Below, piece by piece: positions 58,482 through 64,000 of a stretch of DNA of 64,000 bases; within the stretch, counting starts at the first letter, position 1, and each line of letters begins with the position of its first letter. Origin of the DNA: Spirochaeta thermophila DSM 6578 (GTDB taxonomy: Bacteria > Spirochaetota > Spirochaetia > Winmispirales > Winmispiraceae). Location of the stretch: NCBI RefSeq assembly GCF_000184345.1, contig NC_017583.1:1054001-1118000 (forward strand). The letters are read 5' to 3'. The translations under genes were made by a program, and so were the position numbers. The notes beneath the pieces are model-generated. The model did not search any database. It was not told where the DNA came from and saw only the letters and a program-made list of their open reading frames with translations.

Positions 58482-58813
58482 AGAGGAGCACGTTCTACTG
58501 TGAGTATTGTCACCAGCAGGTGAGCCCGCGGGACAGGATTTGCCCCCATTGCGGAAGGATCTTCACCGATGTGAGGTGCCCCGAGTGTGGGTACACCGGG
58601 GGGGTGAAGGAGTTCCTGAAGGGGTGTCCGAGTTGCGGCTACCTGGGTGAGGTGCACTACCCGCAGGAGAGACGGGAGGAACCGTCGGATGGAACCAGCT
58701 CCTTCGTGATGTTCGAGAAGAAGGACTCCCTTCCCGCTTCGCTCTTCTGGATCATCATGCTCCTCCTGGGTGCCACCTTTCTGGTGCTCATCTACTTCTA
58801 TCTCTCTCTCTAG
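58478..58813 (+). CDS. Double zinc-ribbon membrane protein
   Basis: A 111-residue protein with two zinc ribbons: CEYCHQQVSPRDRICPHCG (residues 8-26) and CPECGYTGGVKEFLKGCPSCG (34-54). One transmembrane helix lies near the C-terminus (ASLFWIIMLLLGATFLVLIYFYLSL). It is probably anchored with the ribbons in the cytoplasm. The GTG start overlaps the previous stop. No specific function is known. Confidence 0.8.
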   Translation: MKRSTFYCEYCHQQVSPRDRICPHCGRIFTDVRCPECGYTGGVKEFLKGCPSCGYLGEVHYPQERREEPSDGTSSFVMFEKKDSLPASLFWIIMLLLGATFLVLIYFYLSL

Positions 58814-58821
58814 GAGGTGTC

Positions 58822-59358
58822 ATGAGGGTGTACGGCCTCCTTGTGATGTTCTTGTCCCTCCTCTGGATCGTTCCCCAGGAGGCGCCGCCTCCCCAGCCCA
58901 TTCAGCGGGGGTTCCGTGGCATCCAACTGAGTGAGGCTGTGGAGGTGGTGAAGGAGAAGCTCAAACGTGATACCTTCTTTCTCTACAGAGAGGAGCTTGA
59001 TGTGAGTTTCAGCCCCGGTCGGGACGACATCATCATCCAGACGAGGGCCTGGAAGTATATCACGAACGCCCAGTTCCAGTTCTACAACGAGCGACTCTCG
59101 CTCATCGTGCTCCAGCTCGATACCACACAGCTCGACTACTTCGGTATGTACCGGAAGTTCGTGGAGAAATACGGCGACCCGGAAGAGTTCAGCCCCTCGC
59201 TCGCACGCTGGTCGGACGAGAAGACCATCCTCATCCTCGAGCGACCGCTCACCGTGAAATACATCGACCGGACCTCCCATGAGGATCTCACCCAAGGCAA
59301 GGCGGTACTTCAGAGCACGGAGGACATGGCCCGTGAAGCGTTCATGGATCTCTTTTAA
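58822..59358 (+). CDS. Exported protein, unknown function
   Basis: A 178-residue protein with a signal peptide (MRVYGLLVMFLSLLWIVPQ). The rest is mixed alpha/beta (GIQLSEAVEVVKEKLKRDTFF, NAQFQFYNERLSLIVLQLDTTQLDYFGMYRKFVEKYGDPEEF), resembling small periplasmic domains that use a YGDP-type turn, but no family is recognised. AGGAGGTG precedes ATG 58822. The 3' end overlaps the DUF192 gene by 26 nt. Confidence 0.75.
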   Translation: MRVYGLLVMFLSLLWIVPQEAPPPQPIQRGFRGIQLSEAVEVVKEKLKRDTFFLYREELDVSFSPGRDDIIIQTRAWKYITNAQFQFYNERLSLIVLQLDTTQLDYFGMYRKFVEKYGDPEEFSPSLARWSDEKTILILERPLTVKYIDRTSHEDLTQGKAVLQSTEDMAREAFMDLF

Positions 59359-59776
59359 GGCGGCCAGCCTGGTCCTCGCGCTCTCCGTCCTGTTCGGATG
59401 CGGTGGAGGGGAGATGGCACACATCAGGATCGACGGAATATCGCTCAAGGTGGAGGTTGCCGATACTCCGGCGGAACGGGAGCGGGGCCTCATGGGCCGC
59501 ATGACCCTCGCGCCCTATGACGGCATGCTCTTCGTGTTCCCCAGGGCGTACCGGGCGGCCTTCTGGATGAAGGATACCCCCCTCCCGCTCTCGGTGGCCT
59601 TCATCGACGAGGCGGGGGTGATCCGGGAGATCCACCACCTCGTGCCGTTTTCGACAGTGCCCGTTCAGGCCTCGGTCCCTGTACGGTACGCCCTCGAGGT
59701 GGAAGAGGGATTCTTCGATATGCACGGTATCAGGGCAGGAGACGTGGTCCATCTGCCTGAGCGGCTCAGGCAGTAG
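59333..59776 (+). CDS. DUF192 lipoprotein
   Basis: A 147-residue protein starting at GTG 59333, with GGAGG 9 nt upstream. The signal (VKRSWISFKAASLVLALSVLFGC) ends in a lipobox cysteine. The rest is a complete DUF192 domain: VEVADTPAERERGLMGRMTLAPYDGMLFVFPRAYRAAFWMKDTPLPLSVAFIDEAGVIREI and the matching C-terminal LEVEEGFFDMHGIRAGDVV. The family's biochemical role is unknown. The stop lies 3 nt from the stop of the convergent xseB. Confidence 0.88.
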   Translation: MKRSWISFKAASLVLALSVLFGCGGGEMAHIRIDGISLKVEVADTPAERERGLMGRMTLAPYDGMLFVFPRAYRAAFWMKDTPLPLSVAFIDEAGVIREIHHLVPFSTVPVQASVPVRYALEVEEGFFDMHGIRAGDVVHLPERLRQ

Positions 59777-59779
59777 CCG

Positions 59780-60031
59780 TCAGCCTTCGAAGTCGAAAAG
59801 ACCCATTTCGGGTTTTTTCCGCTCGGGTGCGCTCTCGGGATCCTCCGGATTGTTGAGGAGGATCTCGATCTTCCGTTCCACCGCGGCGAGTTCCTTCTCG
59901 AGCTGACGGGCGAGCGTGATCCCCTCCTCGAAGCAAGCGGTTGCCTCCTCGAGTGGGAGATCCCCCTCCTTGAGACGCTGGGCTATCTCTTCAAGGCGCG
60001 AGAGTCTGGTCTCAAAGTCCTTCTTAGGCAT
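59780..60031 (-). CDS. xseB: Exodeoxyribonuclease VII small subunit
   Basis: An 83-residue XseB with the typical two-helix pattern: FETRLSRLEEIAQRLKEGDLPLEEATACFEEGITLARQLEKELAAVERKIEIL. Several copies bind one XseA to form the single-strand exonuclease. ATG 60031 overlaps the xseA 3' end by 8 nt, so the subunits are coupled. The C-terminal tail (PEDPESAPERKKPEMGLFDFEG) is variable. Confidence 0.92.
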   Translation of the reverse strand: MPKKDFETRLSRLEEIAQRLKEGDLPLEEATACFEEGITLARQLEKELAAVERKIEILLNNPEDPESAPERKKPEMGLFDFEG

Positions 60032-61268
60032 CGTGCACCTCCGTTGTCGCTGACTCGTCTTCCGGCGGGGCCACCTGCGTGGTACGCGCTTCGAGTTCCC
60101 CCCGTGCGAGGGTGATGGAGAGCCTCTGCCCCTCGAAGGCGGCGCGGGTGTCCCGCAGGATGTCCCCCGTGGCAGCGTCCCGTACGATGGCATACCCTCG
60201 TGAGAGGACGGCCCGAGGAGAATGTGCCTGGGTGATCTCGCGTGCCATCTCGATACGGTGTCGCAGTTTGAGGAGATATTCCCGCATCGTACGAACGATG
60301 GACTGGTGTGCCTCGTCCCACCTTTGGAGATAGGGTGCCCGGTAGAGGGTGAAGAGACGGGCGAGCTGTTCCTCGCTCACCTTGCCGAGGCGGAATCTGA
60401 GGCGCTCGCAGAGACTCCGTATCTCTCGAACCATCGTGAGGTGGGCGTGGTGCACCCGCTGGAGCAGTTCCTCCCTGTGGGCGCTCACCATCTCCGCCGC
60501 AGCCGAAGGGGTGGGTGCGCGTAGGTCGGCCGCGAAGTCGCTCAGGGTGTAGTCGATCTCGTGTCCCACGGCTGAGATGACGGGGGTTTCGCACGCGGCG
60601 ATGGCCCTCACCACCACTTCCTCGGAGAAGGGGAGGAGGTCCTCGATGGAGCCTCCACCGCGGGCCACGATGATGACGTCCCCGAGCTTCCACGCGTCGG
60701 CCCTGCGGATCTGTTCGGCGATGATGGGAGCGGCGTTCTCTCCCTGTACAGGGGCGGGTACCACCACGATATCCACCCCTGCGTTGCGCCGTGTGAGCAC
60801 GTTGATGATGTCCCGTACGGCGGCGCCCGTGGGAGAGGTGACCACTGCGATGCGGGAAGGGAAGAGAGGAATGGGCCTCTTGCGTTCCTTGTCGAAGAGT
60901 CCCTCGGCCGCGAGCTTCTGTTTTCGCTTCTCGAGCATCTCGAGGAGAGCGCCCACGCCCACCTGCTCGAGTTCCTCGCACACGAGCTGGTAGGCGCCTC
61001 GCGCCTCGTACACGCTCAAGGCGCCCTTCGCCAGGACCATCATGCCGTCCTTGGGCTGGAACGAGAGGCGGCGATACCTGCTCTGGAACATTACCACGTT
61101 GAGTACGGCCCGTTCATCCTTCAAGCTGAAGTAGAGGTGCCCGGTGGACGAAGGCCGGCAGTTGGAGATCTCTCCCTGTACCGCCACGTAGGGAAAGGCA
61201 TCCTCGAGGTAGCCCTTGATGAGGGAAGTGATCTCTGAGACGGAAAAGACCTTCTGCGGTATGCTCAT
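60024..61268 (-). CDS. xseA: Exodeoxyribonuclease VII large subunit
   Basis: A 414-residue XseA. The N-terminal OB fold (FSVSEITSLIKGYLEDAFPYVAVQGEISNCRPSSTGHLYFSLKDERAVLNVVMF) and catalytic domain (RIAVVTSPTGAAVRDIINVLTRRN, VIIVARGGGSIEDLLPFSEEVVVRAIAACETPVISAVGHEIDYTLSDFAADLRAPTPSAAAEM) are intact; a coiled coil and C-terminal strand follow. It degrades single-stranded DNA from both ends. The ATG has no strong Shine-Dalgarno. Confidence 0.96.
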   Translation of the reverse strand: MSIPQKVFSVSEITSLIKGYLEDAFPYVAVQGEISNCRPSSTGHLYFSLKDERAVLNVVMFQSRYRRLSFQPKDGMMVLAKGALSVYEARGAYQLVCEELEQVGVGALLEMLEKRKQKLAAEGLFDKERKRPIPLFPSRIAVVTSPTGAAVRDIINVLTRRNAGVDIVVVPAPVQGENAAPIIAEQIRRADAWKLGDVIIVARGGGSIEDLLPFSEEVVVRAIAACETPVISAVGHEIDYTLSDFAADLRAPTPSAAAEMVSAHREELLQRVHHAHLTMVREIRSLCERLRFRLGKVSEEQLARLFTLYRAPYLQRWDEAHQSIVRTMREYLLKLRHRIEMAREITQAHSPRAVLSRGYAIVRDAATGDILRDTRAAFEGQRLSITLARGELEARTTQVAPPEDESATTEVHDA

Positions 61269-61321
61269 ACGTGCTGGACCAAGAGTACCTCATCTTCCCC
61301 CAACGGGGCAAGGGAGACCTC

Positions 61322-61350
61322 TTTACCCCCTGCGGGTTGGTGACGATAAT
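61322..61350 (+). promoter_or_regulatory. Promoter at leaderless spacing before the spiro-SPASM gene
   Basis: TTTACC (61322-61327), 17 nt, GATAAT (61345-61350), 7 nt before ATG 61358. No Shine-Dalgarno lies in between. Transcription should start at or beside the ATG. Confidence 0.6.
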
Positions 61351-61357
61351 GTGAACA

Positions 61358-62851
61358 ATGAAGTACGACGTGGTGCTCACCGGCCTGCAGTTCACCGAAT
61401 ACGCCCTTAAGCCCCTCGCCTCTGGGCCCTCAGCCTTTGCCCGCGCCCTCGACCTCGCCCGCCGCCTCTCCCCCCGCCTCCACCTCCTCCTCCCGCCCTC
61501 CCACCCCCCCCTCCCCGACGGTGCCCCCACCCCCCTCCTCGCCCCCCCCACCCAGCGCGGCCTCGCCGAAGCCCTCGCCACCCTCGCCGCGCACACCGAC
61601 GCCGAGGCCTTTCTCATCCTCCACGCCGACGCCCCCTTCACCCACCACGGCCTCGCCACCCGCCTCCTCGATCAGCACGAACGTTACTTTGCGGACTACA
61701 CCTTTGCCGAAGGCCACCCCGACGGGCTCGCGCCCGAGGTGGTCTCACGCCGTGCCCTCTCGGCGCTCACCCGGCTCGCAGGCGACGAACCTGTCACCCG
61801 CAAGGACCTCTTTCCGATCCTCCAGAAGGACATCAACGCCTTCGACATAGAGACCATCCTCTCGTCGCACGACGCCCGGCTCCTCCGCATCCCCCTCTTC
61901 GCCGACACCCGCCGCACCCACCTCCTCTGCGACCGGCTCGCCGCCCTTCCCCTCTGGGACAAGGACGCCGACGAGATCACCGCCTACCTCCTCTCCCACA
62001 AGGAGCTCCTCCGCACCCTCCCGGCCTACTACCAGGTGCAGATCGTGCGCGGTTGTCCCCAGTCCTGCGCCTACTGCCCCTATCCCCTCAAGGAGGACGT
62101 GCGTGCGGTGCGTGCCTTCATGGAGCCTGAGCGCTTCGCCGGCCTGGTGGACCGCATCGCCGCCTTCTCCGACGATGCGGTGATCGGCCTCTCCCTCTGG
62201 GGCGAACCCGGCCTTCACCCCGCCATCGCCGAACTCGCCGCCCATGTCCTCGCCCACCCGCGGCTCTCCCTCCTGCTCGAGACCTCCGGGATAGGCTGGG
62301 GCCCTGCGGCACTCGAACGCACCGCCTCCCTCGATACCACCGGCAGGCTCATGTGGATCGTCTCCCTCGATGCCGTAGAGCCCTCCCTCTATCGGACCCT
62401 CCGCGGCGACGGGCTCGAGGAGGCCCTCCGCACCGTCGAGACCCTCCACCGTATCGTCCCGGCCCACACCTATGTCCAGGCCGTACGCATGAAGGAGAAC
62501 GACGCCCACCTGCGCACCTTCTATCAGACCCTCACCGACCGCGGGTACAAGGTGATCTTCCAGCAGTACGACTCCTTCTGCGGTAGGCTCCCGGACCGCA
62601 TGGTGGTCGACATCTCGCCCCTCACCCGCATCCCCTGCTGGCACCTCGCCCGGGACATGGTGATCCTCTTCGACGGCACCGTGCCCCTCTGCCGTGAAGA
62701 CCTCGATGCGGCGCACGCCCTCGGCAACGTCTGGGAGGACGAGCTCGAGGAGCTATGGGAGCGGGGGAGGCCGTGGTACGAACGTCACGTACGGGAGGAG
62801 TATCCCGAGCTCTGCGCGAGGTGCACCGAGTACTTCAACTTCAACTTCTAG
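61358..62851 (+). CDS. Spiro-SPASM radical-SAM protein
   Basis: A 497-residue protein. The N-terminal half (about 1-210) has a nucleotidyltransferase-like outline and, in residues 25-110, an extremely C-rich coding strand with Ala/Pro/Leu-rich composition. The radical-SAM domain starts at QIVRGCPQSCAYCPYP (Cx3Cx2C, [4Fe-4S] ligands near residues 232-239). The C-terminal SPASM-like region has IPCWHLARDMVILFDGTVPLCREDLDAAHALGNVW and CARCTEYFNFNF. The layout matches the spirochaete-specific spiro-SPASM family, of unknown reaction. It probably forms an operon with the two genes that follow. Confidence 0.87.
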   Translation: MKYDVVLTGLQFTEYALKPLASGPSAFARALDLARRLSPRLHLLLPPSHPPLPDGAPTPLLAPPTQRGLAEALATLAAHTDAEAFLILHADAPFTHHGLATRLLDQHERYFADYTFAEGHPDGLAPEVVSRRALSALTRLAGDEPVTRKDLFPILQKDINAFDIETILSSHDARLLRIPLFADTRRTHLLCDRLAALPLWDKDADEITAYLLSHKELLRTLPAYYQVQIVRGCPQSCAYCPYPLKEDVRAVRAFMEPERFAGLVDRIAAFSDDAVIGLSLWGEPGLHPAIAELAAHVLAHPRLSLLLETSGIGWGPAALERTASLDTTGRLMWIVSLDAVEPSLYRTLRGDGLEEALRTVETLHRIVPAHTYVQAVRMKENDAHLRTFYQTLTDRGYKVIFQQYDSFCGRLPDRMVVDISPLTRIPCWHLARDMVILFDGTVPLCREDLDAAHALGNVWEDELEELWERGRPWYERHVREEYPELCARCTEYFNFNF

Positions 62852-62861
62852 AGGGATGCGC

Positions 62862-63779
62862 ATGACCGTACCGTACACCGTGGTAGGAGAAGGATCAGGC
62901 ACCGTCCCGAACCACTCGGGCCTCACCGTGGCCCTCATGGTGCGCGGGCTCCTCGCCTCGCGGGAGGACCTCGCCCGCACCGCCCGACGGGTGCAGCCGG
63001 CCCGCATCCTCTTCCTCGAGGAGCGGCCCGTGCACTACGATGTGGATGCCCTGGTGAGCACGTACCCAGAACTCCGTGTGCTCTACTTCAAGGAGCAGGT
63101 CTCCCGGGGGCAGATGGTGGAGGTGGCCCTCTCAGAGGCCGCCACCGATTACGTGCTCGTACTCGATGGGCCGGTGCACGATCTCAGGCTCCCCAGGCGC
63201 CTTCCCGTGCCTGAGGAGGATGTGGTGGTCTCGGTCCCGGCCTTACGGTTCGCAGGAGAGCCCCTCCCCTCGGTCTACGCCCCTGCCTTCTCCCGGCGGC
63301 TCCTCAAGGTGCTCCCCTTGGGCAGGCCTGCAGGGGGGACTCCCACCATCCTCATGCCCGGCTACACGGGGCTCTATCGTCGTGACTTGGTGGAAGCCGT
63401 GGGCGGGTTCGACCCCGAGATCCCACATCCCTACTGGCAGCGGCTCGAGTTCGCCTTCAGGTGTTTCCTCTTCGGCTACAGGCTCCTCTACTACCCACAC
63501 GTCGAGGTGGAGCTCTTTTCCCAGCCCGCACCGGAGGATCTCACGCCCGACAGTTCGTCTTTCAGGTTTTTCCTCAAGGTGCTCGCACCGAGGAGGAAGG
63601 AGGGGAGGATGCACCTCTCCCTGTGGAGGGCGCTCCACGCAGGGATCCGGGCAGGGGTGGGGTGGCAGCGGGCCGTGAGGGAGTTCCGGGATGTGCGAAG
63701 GTGGCTGGAGGAGACGGAGGGCCTCTTCCGACAGGACGCCGTCACCCTGGTGGCCTCCTGGGAGGTGGAGGAGGTATGA
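62862..63779 (+). CDS. Glycosyltransferase-like protein of the spiro-SPASM cluster
   Basis: A 305-residue protein with a GT-A/GT2-like pattern: GLTVALMVRGLLASREDLARTARRVQPARILFLEE, DYVLVLDGPVHDLRLP where a donor-binding acidic motif is expected, and MPGYTGLYRRDLVEAVGGFDPEIPHPYWQRLEFAFRCFLFGYRLLYYP, typical of GT2 acceptor-side segments. A DXD motif is not clear. ATG 62862 is used since GAGGG lies 6 nt upstream. The stop overlaps the next gene. Donor and acceptor are unknown. Confidence 0.72.
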   Translation: MTVPYTVVGEGSGTVPNHSGLTVALMVRGLLASREDLARTARRVQPARILFLEERPVHYDVDALVSTYPELRVLYFKEQVSRGQMVEVALSEAATDYVLVLDGPVHDLRLPRRLPVPEEDVVVSVPALRFAGEPLPSVYAPAFSRRLLKVLPLGRPAGGTPTILMPGYTGLYRRDLVEAVGGFDPEIPHPYWQRLEFAFRCFLFGYRLLYYPHVEVELFSQPAPEDLTPDSSSFRFFLKVLAPRRKEGRMHLSLWRALHAGIRAGVGWQRAVREFRDVRRWLEETEGLFRQDAVTLVASWEVEEV

Positions 63780-64000
63780 CGGGCATCTTCCTCCAGGCCA
63801 GGATCGACTCTTCGCGGCTTCCGGCCAAGGCCCTCCTCGCGCTGGGGGGGAGGACCCTCATCGAGCACGCCATGGTGCGGCTGAGGCGGGTGCCGGCCGA
63901 TGTGTACGTGCTGCTCACGGATGAGGCGAGCCTTCCTTTTCTCGCTCCCTATGCCCGGGCCCGTGGGTTCGCGGTCTTTGCAGGGCCGAGGGATGATGTG
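63776..64000 (+). CDS. Sugar cytidylyltransferase-like protein (3' end outside window)
   Basis: The first 75 residues of a nucleotidyltransferase: MTGIFLQARIDSSRLPAKAL begins with the NTP-binding motif of SpsF/KdsB-like cytidylyltransferases, and GGRTLIEHAMVRLRRV continues it. Such enzymes activate acidic sugars with CTP. The ATG overlaps the preceding stop and has GGAGGAGG upstream. The gene runs off the window end. Specificity cannot be judged from the fragment. Confidence 0.8.
   Translation, partial: MTGIFLQARIDSSRLPAKALLALGGRTLIEHAMVRLRRVPADVYVLLTDEASLPFLAPYARARGFAVFAGPRDDV

Noticed and set aside
1-64000. CRISPR arrays, prophage genes, rRNA or replication origin
   Set aside because: No direct-repeat arrays with spacers, no phage structural genes, no rRNA and no dnaA-box cluster were seen; the only mobile DNA found is the two insertion sequences.

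Overview
The window is 64 kb of GC-rich bacterial chromosome. It reads as a free-living, probably thermophilic spirochaete of the Spirochaeta thermophila (Winmispira) type. This is inferred from gene content: a complete spirochaete-style flagellar operon including flbB, flbC/fliK and flbD, a UPF0164 outer-membrane protein, a 'spiro-SPASM' radical-SAM protein, and a hook protein with the Lys165/Cys178 pair used for lysinoalanine cross-linking in Treponema.

Positions 1-6965 hold a DNA-processing and proteolysis block: the 3' end of xerD, a TPR lipoprotein, dprA, topA, xerC, hslV and hslU. From dprA to hslU each stop overlaps the next start. A sigma-28-like promoter lies in the 82-nt gap after hslU. 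Positions 7048-34360 are one flagellar unit: flgBC, fliEFGHIJ, flbB, fliK, flgDE, flbD, motAB, fliL, fliM, fliN/Y, fliOPQR, flhBAFG, an acidic membrane protein, fliA (sigma-28), a Jag_N-FapA protein and two small conserved proteins. Apart from trmFO and codY, the dprA-topA-xerC-hslVU-flg order is that of Bacillus subtilis.

Positions 34357-40604 are read on the minus strand. exbB-exbD-tonB have their own promoter. A BioD-like P-loop protein is translationally coupled to cimA ((R)-citramalate synthase). cimA is preceded by a complete amino-acid attenuator: a promoter, an 18-codon leader peptide with five Ile and one Leu codon, alternative RNA stems and an intrinsic terminator. An IS256-family element sits 13 bp upstream of that promoter. 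A second element, with 53-bp terminal repeats and a frameshifted transposase, occupies 40971-42808.

Positions 42836-49842 hold tRNA-Val(TAC), a fumarylacetoacetate-hydrolase-family enzyme, a preQ1-I riboswitch controlling a queuosine-precursor transporter (yhhQ), two membrane proteins, a TIR-like/ankyrin protein with a membrane partner, and the UPF0164 protein. Positions 49935-59776 are a run of exported and signalling proteins: a 980-residue periplasmic TPR-type protein, a 1530-residue beta-propeller/HAMP/SpoIIE phosphatase, small secreted proteins and a DUF192 lipoprotein. Then come xseB/xseA on the minus strand, and finally a spirochaete cluster of a spiro-SPASM protein, a glycosyltransferase-like protein and a nucleotidyltransferase cut by the window edge.

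The main points for a second look are the cimA attenuator, a recurring promoter-to-ATG geometry that predicts leaderless mRNAs, the preQ1 riboswitch, the sigma-28 signal at the head of an operon that itself encodes sigma-28, and the spiro-SPASM cluster.
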